A stretch of DNA of 64,000 bases, taken from Lycorma delicatula. Taxonomy: Eukaryota > Arthropoda > Insecta > Hemiptera > Fulgoridae. Positions 1 to 11,049 of this stretch are shown here, one piece after another. The position numbers and the translations under genes are program-made. The stretch covers positions 132,683,571 through 132,747,570 of the forward strand of contig NC_134458.1 in the NCBI RefSeq assembly GCF_047948215.1, written 5' to 3'. The notes beneath the pieces were generated by a model, which was not told where the DNA came from, searched no databases, and saw nothing but the letters and a program-made list of their open reading frames with translations. How positions within the stretch are numbered: position 1 is the stretch's first letter; each line of letters begins with the position of its first letter.

Positions 1-819
1 TTTCCATTCCGTTGTTATTTCGCCAAGTGCATAAAATTGATGGACAAATGTAGGAGACTTAAAATTAAGAATCGTGAGTGAATAAGTAAAAAAAATAAAT
101 TACAAAGAAACACAGACAATGATATTTGGGATACAAAAACAAAGCTTGGAAAAATACTATTAACTGAGGTGAGTAAATTATCTTTGTTACTCATTTTAAT
201 TAATTCTTACTCGTATGTCTAAGAATATATTTATCATTTCTTTTTTGTCTTTCACAAATTACAAATCCATTTCCGACTTATTTTGTGTACCAAGAAGGTT
301 TTATTAAAGTGTATATTATTGAAGGTGGAATTTGTTAAAAACCGGATTTCAGAATTACTGACTTTGCATAAATTAAGATTTCATGCGATGGTCCTACAGT
401 GTTACAATCTCGCAAATTCCAAAATTTATTTCAAAATTGGACTTCGACATATCTAGTAATGTGCCCGAAGTATTCAAGAGGTCCATCAGAATTGTCTTCT
501 TCAGTTATAGTGAATCTGAGTAATTTACCTTCTTTATACAAAGAAGAAATTTCTTTATCTCAGGAAAAGAAACCTGTTGTCAAAATTTTCTTGACAACAT
601 TCAGTATATTTCATCAGAACATAGCCTGTATTATGAAAATGTAAAAAGTAAATAAAATTATATTTCATTTTTTATGAACATTACAGTAATTTCTTTTAAA
701 CTTTAAATATAATTTAGTTCTGATCATATTGAAGATGTGTGCTCTTTTTATAGATTTATAATTTAATCGGAATAATTATATTATCCATAAAAAAAAAGTG
801 AAATTGATATATTTTACAC

Positions 820-1470
820 TTTCCTTGCATCACAGCTCTAGAGCTAGTTGCAATTAGAAAGTATAGTAGTAATCAGTCAAAAAATGAGTTATGGGTTTTT
901 TTCATTTCTCGACGTTTCATGACCCAAGAAACCAAAAAAAGGGGTAATGTTCGTACATATATGTACTTGTTTGATGCTTTGTAACTTTTGACTAGAAAAA
1001 CCGATTTTTATGAAATTTTGTACAGAGACTCGTGTATAAAAGTTTGGGTCAATATCTCCAGGTGGTAGGGGGTTTTTTGGGGGTCAATTTTCTCAAAATT
1101 TAGCAAGCATAACCGCACTTTATATTAAGCTTAGTACATGTGTGCATGCTTATCTTACCATTTTTAAAATATTTTACCCCAAAATTCCCCCTTATCCAAA
1201 AATGGAAAATATATTTTTATTTATTCCATATTTTTTAACCGAATTGTTTTTAATGTCTTCCTAGGCATAGTAGTAGTGACCCTAAAATATACTTTGGAAT
1301 ATTGTTGGTGGGAGAGCAGATCGAAGTTTAAAAATATAATTTTTTTTTAATTTTGCTAACTTCTTTTGGTTTATTTAATCTTTCTATATTATTAAAAGTT
1401 TAAATAATAAACCTTTAGAGTTAATATTACAATAAAATTTCATCATAATTAACCTCTAAAAAATGGCTTA
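820..1470 (+). repeat. Interspersed repeat A, copy 1
   Basis: About 650 bp that reappears in reverse orientation at 27810-28490. Shared landmarks include ATCA.GGCTCT near the outer end, GTCATG near the GGGG(T)AAT block, a CATATATGTAC-like stretch, the phrase AACTTTTGACTAGA.., the CAATTTTCTCAAAATTT block, and CAATAAAATTTCATCATAAT near the other end. It has no open reading frame of note, so it is a non-autonomous element or an eroded fragment of unknown class. Confidence 0.65.
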
Positions 1471-2168
1471 CGTTTTTCATGTATCATTATTTTTTCACTA
1501 TGTAAGAATGAGTATATAATCAATACCAGGTATATCAGCCTTGTTGTCAAATTTTTATTTCTTATGAATATTACGGTAATTTATTTCCATTACGCGATTT
1601 TTTTTAAATACTCGAAATATAAGTATTCATGTTGACCTATCTCTACAATTATTTTCTGTAACACACTTTTCATATCAGTTAAATTTAAATATTGTTTATT
1701 AATCAAAAAGAATATGTTAAAACATTATTTTGATAAATATTAGATTTACTACTCTTCTAGAAAAAAAATTAAGACGTGAATAGTATTTAGTGTCATCCAA
1801 AGGATGTAATCCATAATACCAATCATGTATAAAATATTGTGGTATGAAAATGTCCAAAAACTACCAGATCAATTTCATTGAAATTTAGATATGCTGAAGT
1901 AGTGTATCTTGAGGTTGTCCATTTAAAAATTTGTTGAAGATTGGTTGAATAATTTTTTAGTTACGCTGAATTTAAAGTCGACAACATGTGTAGTTGTCTA
2001 TTTTTTATCAGCGTTTATGTATTGAGTCTTAGGGGTGAGTGAGTTGGCATTTGATGCTTATGTGTAGGGTCTACTCGTTAATCGAACGTATGTAGTGCGT
2101 TGTACTTTGAAAATCAGTGCGTTTCTGACTGCGAAATAGTGAGGGCGTCGGAAACGAAAAGTCGGTCT

Positions 2169-2206
2169 TCTTGCGCAGAACTGCGCAAGAGTTTTTTAAA
2201 CTCTTA
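2169..2206. repeat. Two adjacent short hairpins
   Basis: A perfect GC-rich palindrome, TCTTGCGCAG AA and its complement (2169-2190), overlaps an AAGAGTTT/AAACTCTT hairpin (2188-2206). No gene lies next to it that would make it a terminator. Confidence 0.5.
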
Positions 2207-2994
2207 ATTGTTTTATGTTATTATAAATTATATTATTTCAATTCAAAAATTGTGATTGAAGATTGCAAGTAAAAGCGAATTTAGAGCATAGTGAGCATAG
2301 AAATGATGAAGGCACCTTGGGCTTCCCGATTGTCTGGTTGAACAGGCATAATTACCTTTTTCTTTGTTTTAATTTGTTGGCTCTTAATGGGGAAAAAATT
2401 GATTAATTTTTATAAATGTAGGTCAAAATATTATTGCATAATAATAACAATTATACTCTAATTAATGCAGTTGATAACTTATAATTGGATTTAGTTAATT
2501 TACTAAAATGAATTGTCGTTCAATCTTACATACTCATATTCAGCAATACTACATTAACTTAAGTTGAAGTATCTATTTAAAAGGTTTCCACTTTTAACAT
2601 TAGAAGTGTTATGTAATCAAACTACTATTAAATAGGTTATTCTGTTTTTAATATAACTTTCTATAGATATATAAATTATGGTGTAATATTTATTCAGCTG
2701 AAGATTATGTTAACTATATTTTACTTATTTCTTGTTACAAAGTTCTATACACAAATATTTATTATTACGACATATTTATTGTTACGACATACTGAGTAAG
2801 TTTAATGTAAAACTGAAGATAATTATTGATTTATATAACATTATCATTATAATTAAATTATAAATCATGATAAAATTAACTTATCTTAAAAATAAAACTT
2901 ATTGTAAAGAACAACCCTAAAAAGCAAAAAATAAAAATTAATGCCTTTACCTTTAATTTTTCAACTTTGAGCAAATTATACTAAATAAAATTTA

Positions 2995-3065
2995 GTGTAG
3001 TGAATTATACTAAATAAAATTTAGTATAATTCACTACACCTATCAACAACTCAAGGTTGTTGATA
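2995..3065. repeat. 45-nt palindrome followed by a second hairpin
   Basis: 2995-3039 consists of 21-bp perfect arms starting GTGTAGTGAATTATAC around a 3-base AAA loop. 3041-3065 is a second hairpin with 10-bp arms TATCAACAAC around a 5-base loop. They lie about 20-90 bp outside the left end of the hAT element. Confidence 0.75.
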
Positions 3066-3629
3066 GTAATTGGTAATCTTGCCGATTACTTAAGTCCAGG
3101 GTTCCCAACCCTATGCCCGCGGATACAGTTGTGACCGTCGACCAATATCTGTGTTACCGCCGCAGTGCGCTTAGGTAGTCCAATTGAGTAGTGGTGGGTA
3201 GAGATGGGTAGTATTGAATTCTTCAAATTATCGAATACGAATTCAGTATTTGGAGGGTGCACTCGATAATTTTTATTTAAACACTTTCGATCCTGGTATG
3301 ACTAAAAAGTTATGGAATTTAAATTACTCGATGGATTCATTCTGATAGCGGTACGAGTTATGTATATTCGAGTGCAGCTGTCCAGCCGGCCTATGCTTAT
3401 CTTACAATTCTTAAAAAGATCTTACCTTTAATATAAAAGCCTAGAAGAGGTTTAAATAGTGAAGGAGAGATCAAGAAATAGTAAAGAGAGATAAAGGAAG
3501 TTGATACAAGGAGGTAGTGATAAAACTGAGTCGATATCACTGAATTTTATGATTTCTAAGCTTGACTGAAGAAATAAAAGTATATCTAAATGCCAAAAAT
3601 GAAGATTTCAATGTAAAACTGTCTGGCTG

Positions 3630-4262
3630 GTGGATTTGGGATTTCTCACGGTCATCATGGAAAAATTGAATTCTTTGAACATTGAACTGCAAAGAAAAGA
3701 CAAACATGTCGCTAAAATTATCGGCTTTGTAAACTCATTTAAAGGAAAACTTGTTTCACGGATATCAGAGCTGCAGTTGGGATCTCATGCATTTCCCAAA
3801 TATGAATGGTAAGCGACAGTGAATTTAACTTGTCATCATTTGTTAATCATCTTCAAATACTTAAAGAACAATTTCAAAAGTGATTTCGACAGCTTATTCT
3901 TATCGAGCCAATGATTTCTTTTTTTATCGATACTTTTACTTCCAACTAATTTAATAGAAATGGCTGCATATATCGCTGAGCTTGTTCAAGTAAGGGCTGA
4001 AGAACTGGAGCTAGAAATTTTGGATTTTCGGAATGACTTTATAATAAACTCCTACATATCAGATGAGAGTTTCTGGAATTTATTGGAAAGAAAATGGTTT
4101 CCATTCTTAAAAAGAGCAGCGTACAAGATAAAATCAATTTTCGGTTCCACATACCTTTGTGAATCATTCTTTTCGACCGTGAATCACAAAATCAAAATAT
4201 GGATCTCGACTCCAAATATCAAGGTGATGACCACCTTGATAATTGCTTATAAACAGGAATAG
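3630..4262 (+). pseudogene. hAT transposase remnant (ZBED/SCAND3-like)
   Basis: Two pieces survive. The first (3630-3812) includes IMEKLNSLNIELQRKDKHVA and then FVNSFKGKL, the LN.LN..LQGK(D/N) segment of ZBED/SCAND3-like hAT proteins. The second (3960-4262) includes ESFWNLL, AYKIKSIFGSTYLCESFFS and VNHKIKIWIS, the hAT C-terminal dimerisation region whose usual form is GSTY.CES.FS...IKSK.RS. Stops and frame changes lie between and before them, and the N-terminal BED finger and first catalytic residues are missing. Clearly dead. Confidence 0.8.
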
Positions 4263-4439
4263 CAATATACTGTCTTAATTATGAGGAACTGGCCAGTGAA
4301 ATTCAATGCCTAAGATCAAACTGACTTTGAAATTAATATTTTTAATTTTTCTTTTACAAATATCGTGAACATTGTACATTTTCATTTAAGACAAGAATTT
4401 AAATAATTAATATGTATTTTAACAGTTAAAATTACAGCT

Positions 4440-4533
4440 GGTGGAAATTGGTAGCGTATGAAAAGATGTCATGCCTGAACCGGGATTCGAACCTGGGACC
4501 TCCGCACGAAATGCCGAGATGCTACCTACTCGG
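4440..4533 (-). repeat. tRNA-derived SINE (family B) fragment
   Basis: Read on the minus strand it contains GGTTCGAATCC, a perfect RNA polymerase III B box, within GGAGGTCCCAGGTTCGAATC, followed by CGGTTCAGGCATGACAT and an ATACGCTA block. The same order (GGAGGTCCCGGGTT, CAGGCATGG, ATACGCTA) is seen at 8115-8240. It lies inside the hAT element and is therefore younger than it. It is not an intact tRNA: the acceptor stem is not paired. Confidence 0.7.
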
Positions 4534-4790
4534 CTTTTTATGTTTTATTAATTATATCCAATCATATATTTACTTTGAAAATTGCCCACCGCTCTTCTGC
4601 TATTTTAGAATGAGCTCTAGTGAACAAAAAGGTTGGGAACCTGACTTAAGTAATTTTATATCGACTTCAAAAGGATATTTAAATAGAATTAAGTAAAAAG
4701 AAAGACGTATTAATTTTATTTTTTATGATAATTTTTAAATCTGTTTTGTTTTATTTTTTTCAAATTTTATTAAATTTTAAACTTTTAATT
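4527..4790 (+). repeat. Local duplication, copy 1 (hAT right end plus flank)
   Basis: Matches 6040-6210 and 7039-7139 closely, including CGGCTTTTTATG, the hAT right terminus and about 145 bp of DNA beyond the hAT target duplication. Because non-transposon flank is shared, this is a copied genomic segment and not two separate hAT insertions. At 4681-4690 it keeps AAATAGAATT uninterrupted, the empty site for the LINE found in copy 2. Confidence 0.8.
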
Positions 4791-5984
4791 TTCTTTTTAT
4801 ATATGGATTTATATATAGATTTACATACATATAACGCTTACTTATATATTGATAAAAATAAGAAATAAGATATAGAAAAATGATGTTAAGTAACTACTAT
4901 TGAGCGTGAGTCAGAAACGAAAACGTGTATTATTTTTTTTTATTCTTTGTTTTCCAACTAATTCCTTGAGTTTTATATGAAAATACTTAGAATATTTAGA
5001 ACGAATTTACTTAATAAAGATTCAATATAATCAACGGTTTCGATAAAAAAATTAAACGTCATGAATTGTCTATGAAACTTTTTTTTTCATTTTAAATATT
5101 CTTTTACTTAAATATTTGTGAGTATGAGAATAACTTAAGCAAGGGCGCAGAGGGAGTTTCTATATAATTTTTCCTTTGTTTTTAATCATCAAGATTGATT
5201 TAATAAGAGAAAAGTAAGGGTTTAATTTACAAATAGTAAAAAAATATAATAAATATAGATGGTATTAAGAACTTCCTCTTGTTTTTTTTTTCCAAACTGA
5301 TTAAAACCTCATCACTTCTGTAGAGGGTAATTTATTCTAAAAATGTTAATAAATTAAAATGTTTAATTGCAGAGTCTAGTTTACAATCATGAAAAAACAA
5401 CTGACTTTTAATGCTTTGTTTCTACAGATCATCAGTAACAGAACCCGTTAATTGATCTGAAGTTTAAACATAAGTTAAGCTTCGTTATATTGTTATCGAT
5501 TAGTGGTTTGGTATTAAAGTAAACATATAAAATAATGGGATATTTAAGCAGCACTTAAGATAAAAGTAGGTAAAAGAATATTAAAATACCCGCCTTATCT
5601 ATTAAAACCCTTAAATAAAAGAAAATAGCAACACTCTTTAAGTACCTTATTGCTTTTAAAAAATTCATGGCTATTTTCCTACTAACTTTTATCTTTTCGA
5701 ATAGGATTTTAAATGTAGTTTTTTTGTTTTCTATAAATAAATATATTTTTAAATAAGTTCTTTCGTGGCATACATTTATTTTTAAGACTAAAACATATAT
5801 ATTATATCTGTTTTAATCTGTTTTTTTATTTTTTCTTGTTATCAAAATAATGAGATTTAAAACTAAATAATCAATCAACATAAAATTTACACAAATAAAT
5901 TGTTAAAATCACTTTTTTATGAATCTTCATATCTGACACACTTTCATTTGGTATAATTCATATTTAGCACATTTTAAATGTATG

Positions 5985-5988
<4 letters not shown>

Positions 5989-6024
<36 letters not shown>
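5989..6024. repeat. (TA)18 microsatellite
   Basis: Uninterrupted TA dinucleotides at the left border of the second duplication copy. Confidence 0.9.
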
Positions 6025-6027
<3 letters not shown>

Positions 6028-7136
6028 ACTTGGTCACTGAACTCGGCTTTTTATGATTTATTAATTATATCCAACTATATATTTACTTTGAAAAATAGAT
6101 GTGCCCACCGCTCTTCTGATATTTTAAAATGAGCTCTAGAGTGCAAAAAGGTTGGGAACCTGACTTAAAGTAATTTGGTATCGACTTCAAAAAAATATTT
6201 AAATAGAATTTTTTTTTTTTGTCTTCAGTCATTTGACTGGTTTGATGCAGCTCTGCAAGATTCCCTTTCTAGTGCTAGTCGTTTCATTTCAGTATACCCT
6301 CTACATCCTACATCCCTAACAATTTGTTTTACATATTCCAAACGTGGCCTGCCTACACAATTTTTTCCTTCTACCTGTCCTTCCAATATCAAAGCGACTA
6401 TTCCAGGATGCCTTAGTATGTGGCCTATAAGTCTGTCTCTTCTTTTAACTATATTTTTCCAAATGCTTCTTTCTTCATCTATTTGCCGCAATACCTCTTC
6501 ATTTGTCACTTTATCCACCCATCTGATTTTTAACATTCTCCTATAGCACCACATTTCAAAAGCTTCTAATCTTTTCTTCTCAGATACTCCGATTGTCCAA
6601 GTTTCACTTCCGTATAAAGCGACACTCCAAACATATACTTTCAAAAATCTTTTCCTGACATTTAAATTAATTTTTGATGTAAACAAATTATATTTCTTAC
6701 TGAAGGCTCGTTTCGCTTGTGCTATTCGGCATTTTATATCGCTCCTGCTTCGTCCATCTTTAGTAATTCTACTTCCCAAATAACTTCTACCTCCATAATC
6801 TTTTCTCCTCCTATTTTCACATTCAGTGGTCCATCTTTGTTATTTCTACTACATTTCATTACTTTTGTTTTGTTCTTGTTTATTTTCATGCGATAGTTCT
6901 TGCGTAGGACTTCATCTATGCCGTTAATTGTTTCTTCTAAATCCTTTTTACTCTCGGCTAGAATTACTATATCATCAGTAAATCGTAGCATCTTTATCTT
7001 TTCACCTTGTACTGTTACTCCGAATCTAAAATAGAATTAAGTAAAAAGAAAGACGTATTAATTTTATTTTTTATGAAAATTTTTAAATCGGTTTTATTTT
7101 ATTTTTTTCAAATTTTATTAAATTTTTAATTTTTAA

Positions 7137-7139
<3 letters not shown>
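6025..7139 (+). repeat. Local duplication, copy 2, interrupted by a LINE
   Basis: Resembles 4527-4790 over 6040-6210 and resumes at 7039, with the LINE at 6211-7028 between. It carries only the last ~120 bp of the hAT element, preceded directly by a (TA)18 microsatellite. The hAT target sequence here is ACTTAAAGT rather than ACTTAAGT. Confidence 0.8.
6211..7028 (-). mobile_element. 5'-truncated LINE with reverse-transcriptase C-terminal region
   Basis: Minus-strand non-LTR retrotransposon fragment. Translation shows MLRFTDDIVILAES (active-site block with Thr in place of the usual Ala of FADD), KMKINKNKT-like NYRMKINKNKTKVMKCSR, a frameshift near 6780, then LGSRITKDGRSRSDIK, VALYGSETWTIG, FEMWCYRRMLKIRWVDKV, RDRLIGHILRHPG, EGKNCVGRPRLEYVKQI and the C-terminus CRAASNQSND. 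After the stop comes a short 3' end and a poly(A) tail (poly(T) on the + strand, 6211-6220). AAATAGAATT flanks both sides (6201-6210, 7029-7038), a 10-bp target duplication. Endonuclease and most of the RT are missing by 5' truncation. The LINE clade cannot be set firmly from this part. Confidence 0.9.

Positions 7140-7143
<4 letters not shown>

Positions 7144-7167
<24 letters not shown>
7144..7167. repeat. (TA)n microsatellite
   Basis: Twelve TA units, then imperfect CATATA repeats to about 7182. Confidence 0.85.
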
Positions 7168-7169
7168 CA

Positions 7170-8110
7170 TATATACATATAGTGTTTATAAAAACCCGTT
7201 TCAAGAATTCTGGAGATAGTCGAAATTAAAAAAAACTTTACTATCAACATATGTCCAGAAACGCTTAGTTTACCGGCTGTCCGCCATTTTATATTTTTAA
7301 CAGAAAATGTTATTTCTCAGGAGAGGTTAATCGTATCGAGTGAAATTCCGTATACTGCTAGGGTACCTAAAAGTTTACTTAAAAATATAAATATAATTAA
7401 AATATATGAACCTAAAGTTATAAAGGTATAAAAATAATGAACCTGATCTCTCTATCCATTTCAAAATGGCGACCATGTAAACCTTTTGATTGTTAATATA
7501 TTTCCAACTACTGGTTTATTTAAAAATTATATAAAACAAAAATATTAAGCGTTTTATGAAAAAAAAAAAAACAAAAAAAAGACACCTTATTTATTTAAAT
7601 ATTTTCATAAACAATAAAATTATGGCAAAGATTCCCGAAGTGAGTCGCTTTAGCTTAAAAAAATATTTTTCATTTCCTCCGGAATAAATTAAATAATTCA
7701 ACAGTAACTGAAATTTAATAATATTAAAAATATTACAATAATATAGATGCTATGTTTTAATTATTGTATTGTTACATTGAATATGCTATCACTATTGTTT
7801 TTATGTAAATATATATAGATACAATTGTAATTAAATTGAAATAATAGTTATTCTAATAGTTATTGTTGTTACTACACCCTTCCATATTTTAAATGAACAT
7901 AAAACACAAATATAAAATAAGATAAACTTTTATAAATGAACAATACATACTTTAAAAAACGACCAAAAAAGTTTATAGGTTTTTTAATTTAACTTTTAAC
8001 TTCCTTAAATTCCTACTTTTTGAAATCTGCTCCAATTTAAGAAGGGTGACTTTCTATAAGCTGTTGAATGTTGATTTTTTTTTAATTTTGTATTGGTTTC
8101 TGAAAATGTA
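7170..8110. other. Non-coding DNA with an eroded interspersed repeat
   Basis: 7190-7480 holds phrases such as AACATATGTCC, AAACGCTT and CCGCCATTTT that also occur in the fold-back family at 39852-40960 and at 46650-46980, so it is likely a distant relative. The rest is AT-rich with no coding signal. Confidence 0.4.
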
Positions 8111-8114
8111 AATT

Positions 8115-8240
8115 GTGGTGGAGTAGTAACGTTTAGGCCTTTTATCCGGAGGTCCCGGGTTAGAATCGCGGTCAGGCATGGTATTTTTAATACGCTAAAA
8201 ATTGCGACTGTCATTTTACCGCGAAAAAAGCTTTTTTTAA
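8115..8240 (+). repeat. tRNA-derived SINE (family B) copy
   Basis: Contains GGAGGTCCCGGGTTAGAATC (decayed B box), CGGTCAGGCATGG and AATACGCTA in the order seen at 4440-4533, with an A-rich end. Oriented on the + strand. Confidence 0.7.
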
Positions 8241-9840
8241 AATAATAATTGGGTTCTTGATGAATTAATTCATCAATAGCAAAAATAATAAAAAATTGAT
8301 AATTCTTTATTTTGTTTATTTTTTCTTATTGACGTTTTTTGAAGTACATCGATTTTAAACTGTGTATATATTTTATTTTGAAAGATTGCCTTTTTATGTG
8401 TATAAAATAAAAAAATAAAATTTGATATTTTACGATGTATTTTTCATGATGCGTTTAATTTGCTTAGAAAAATTCAGCCAAATTTATTGATTAAAAAAAA
8501 ATGTAAATAAATCAAAGACGTAAATCTTTTCATAGTAAATATTAAGTTTTGGTAATAATATAAATGATTATAGTTCTAGAAAGAAAAAAATCAAATTTTA
8601 CCGTAGCCTAACATTTTGTTATCCTCTAAAATGTCCATTATTTTATTATTAGTTTGTGTCACTCGAATATATGAATTGTTTATCAAAATTTATCAAAAAA
8701 CAGATTATCAATTGTGCTTTACTAGGTAGAGTCATGAATTGTTAATAATATATCTACACTAAACTGTAATTGGAAATGTTTGACAGCTTTTGAAGGTAGG
8801 GGGTTATTAATCGTTATTAAACAATAAATGACAACGCTTACCTCGACCAGTGAGATAAAATTATTCCTCTAATAACGTGAGTATTTCTATTAATTTTATC
8901 CAAGATGAATTTTGTTTTAGTTAAATTGTAACTCCTATATTTTATTAAACATTAAAGGGTTAAATATCACGTATAATAATTAGTTTAATACTTATTCTAA
9001 AGTTTATTCTAAAGCTTATTCTTAGTTTATTCTTTCAAGAAGAAATTATTCAATAAAATTCTGTAGTTGTATTTTTCTAAAATGGTTTGTATAATTTTGA
9101 TAAAACTTTTGTATGTTTTATTTACGTTTTATACATTAGTTTGTTCAAAATTCAATAATTTTGGCAGATAATTTTTTAAAAAATCTTTTAAATTAAAATC
9201 ACTATTTTTTTAAGATTTTAATATGTTCATGTTATATTGCTTGTCTTTCTGGAGATTGTCTAATTTTATTATTACAATTTTTGTTTTTAGTTTTTGTAAA
9301 AAATAAATTCCTAATAATGGCACTTTTCTTACCTATAGGTCAACACACAAGTCATGCTTAAAATTGAGTTTTTTATTATATTGTTTAGAATATATATTTT
9401 GTAACATCTTTGCTTTTAATAGAACATTAAAGCGAAACACTTCGTCATTAAAAAAAATTAAGTAAAAATAATTAATTACAGTGGGAATTAAGCTAAAAGC
9501 TGATATAATGACAATTTTTCATTATTTTTTTTTTTTATCATTTTTTCCCTTATTAAGTATAAACAGTATATATTTGTATAAAAATGGACTGCTTCACTTA
9601 GATAGGGGTAGATTATTTTTATTTCCTCCTAGTCTAGTCTTTCTTATAGCTATAACGCATATAAAGCATCTTAAGTATAACTTATACCAATCAGAGTTCC
9701 TGCTCTGATATTAATAATATTTACTATACATTACAGTAAATCTCTGTAATGAACAAATAAAAGGCAACATTTGTTAGTTTTAATGTCACATATGAATCGG
9801 AAAACTTGGCATACTGATGTACTATAATAACTTCATCTTG
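8241..9840. other. AT-rich DNA, nothing recognised
   Basis: Only short chance open frames, poly(A)/poly(T) runs and AT-rich simple sequence. A 75-codon open frame at 9481-9708 is low-complexity hydrophobic and matches no family known to me. Confidence 0.5.
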
Positions 9841-10010
9841 TCTCAGTGTTGAAGGCAACAAGAAACCACTTCAACTTTCATTTTTCCTAGTTAGCCTGAC
9901 GTGGGGTGATTGTTGTGCTTACAACCACAAGTGACCATAAATGACTTGTGTCTCATGCCAGGTTGCCTAGTGTTGCCTATATATTACGAAGCCCAACATA
10001 CATACATATA
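9840..10010 (+). mobile_element. Probable LINE 3'-tail remnant
   Basis: Contains GAAGGCAACAAGAAACCACT, similar to the GGAAGGCAA..GNAAACCAC stretch found near the 3' ends of several arthropod LINEs, then GAAGCCCAAC. No protein remains, so the assignment rests on recall of that motif and is tentative. Confidence 0.35.
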
Positions 10011-10051
10011 ACATACATTTTACCAATTAATATACATATACATATATATAA

Positions 10052-10078
10052 TGTGTGTGTGTGTGTGTGTGTGTGTGT
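10052..10078. repeat. (TG)n microsatellite
   Basis: About thirteen TG units following a short TA/CATA run. Confidence 0.9.
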
Positions 10079-10857
10079 TGCTTTTATACCAACAAAGGAT
10101 TGAATAAAAACGAATATGATCATGGCGTTGGTAATTTTAATAATTAAACATGATTAAAATAACGAAACACTTTAATTATTTTAAATGTTAAAGTGATTTG
10201 TCTAATAAAATTAATCTGCATTGCATCTGTTCAATGGGTACCCTAAATAGAGATATTTTTGTCTCTAACTTAATAAAATTACGTGAAATTATGCTTTATA
10301 GGTTAAATACAAATTAATTTTGATGTTTTTCAAGATTTAGCTGATAATTTGTATTAATTTTGAATATAAATTTTCTTGGAAAATATTTAAGGTCTTAAAG
10401 ATGATGAACATCTCAGTGATTTAATTGGATGTGTTTAAGTATTTCAGTGTAGGATTAAACAGATGTAACGCAGAGTTGGATGGCTTTACTAAAAAAAATA
10501 AATCTCTCTATCGTAACTTCACTTTGGTTAACCGATAATAGAAAATATGCTCTATAATAGAAAAATGGGGTCTTATATTAACACCCCACAGAGAATTTCG
10601 CATCAGGTATGTGACGCACTATGGCCAAACGCGTTTTTGGAATAAATACCTTACGTGAGATGACGTATTGTAACGAATTTTTCATAAAAAGTTTTACTTT
10701 CAAAATGGCGGCTACTATTTTTATTTTTCTTATTCAGGGGCATTAAAGATTTCTATAATATCCCTATCAAAAGAAAGAAAATAAAACTCCTTACTAAATA
10801 ATTTTAATCACTGAAAGGCTAAAATAATCCAGCATAACTAACCCTAGATGGTTATGA

Positions 10858-11047
10858 TATCTAAATCGTGGATTACCGGTGTTCTTTGATGGTTGGGTTT
10901 CAATTAACCACACATCTAAGTAATGGTCAAACTGAGACTGTGCAAGACTACACTTCATTTACACTCATACATATCATCTTCATTCATCCTCTGAAGTATT
11001 ATCTGAACGGTAATTCCCTGAGGTTAATAAACAGGAAAAAGAAAGCA
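10858..11047 (+). repeat. tRNA-derived SINE (family A), 3' part
   Basis: Shares with 37768-38068 the series CGTGGAT(A)CCGG, TTGGGTTTCAATTAACCACA, GGTCAAACTGAGA, CAAGACT-ACACTTCATTTAC, CATCCTCTGAAGTA and GAGGTTAATAAACAG-AAAAAG at the end. The 5' half with the promoter boxes is missing. Open frames running across it are chance. Confidence 0.75.
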
Positions 11048-11049
11048 TA

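Larger units (their letters stand above)
1..3087. other. AT-rich non-coding DNA upstream of the hAT element
   Basis: No gene recognised. An 81-codon open frame at 399-644 matches no family I know and lacks splice or promoter context. 820-1470 is interspersed repeat A, 2020-2330 is a locally more CpG-containing stretch, and 2169-2206 and 2995-3065 hold hairpins. If the ELK gene extends upstream, this is intron or 5' flank. Confidence 0.6.
3096..4643 (+). mobile_element. hAT-superfamily DNA transposon, decayed, with terminal repeats and target duplication
   Basis: The left end begins (C)CAGGGTTCCCAACC and the right end finishes GGTTGGGAACCTG, matching inverted termini of the CAGGGTTCCCAAC type usual in hAT elements. 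The 8-bp sequence ACTTAAGT flanks both ends (3088-3095 and 4644-4651), the target-duplication length expected of hAT. Inside is a broken transposase on the same strand (3630-4262) and, near the right end, a tRNA-like SINE on the opposite strand. At about 1.55 kb it is shorter than autonomous relatives, so it is internally deleted. It cannot move by itself. Confidence 0.85.

Noticed and set aside
399..644. 81-codon open frame at the left end
   Set aside because: No family resemblance, no splice or promoter context, and AT-rich DNA gives frames of this size by chance. Reported only as unrecognised.
4440..4533. tRNA gene suggested by the GGTTCGAATCC box
   Set aside because: No cloverleaf with a paired acceptor stem could be formed by eye, and the downstream body is shared with 8115-8240, so it is a SINE.
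9481..9708. 75-codon hydrophobic open frame
   Set aside because: Low-complexity Phe/Leu/Ile codons come from T-rich DNA; no support as a membrane protein gene.
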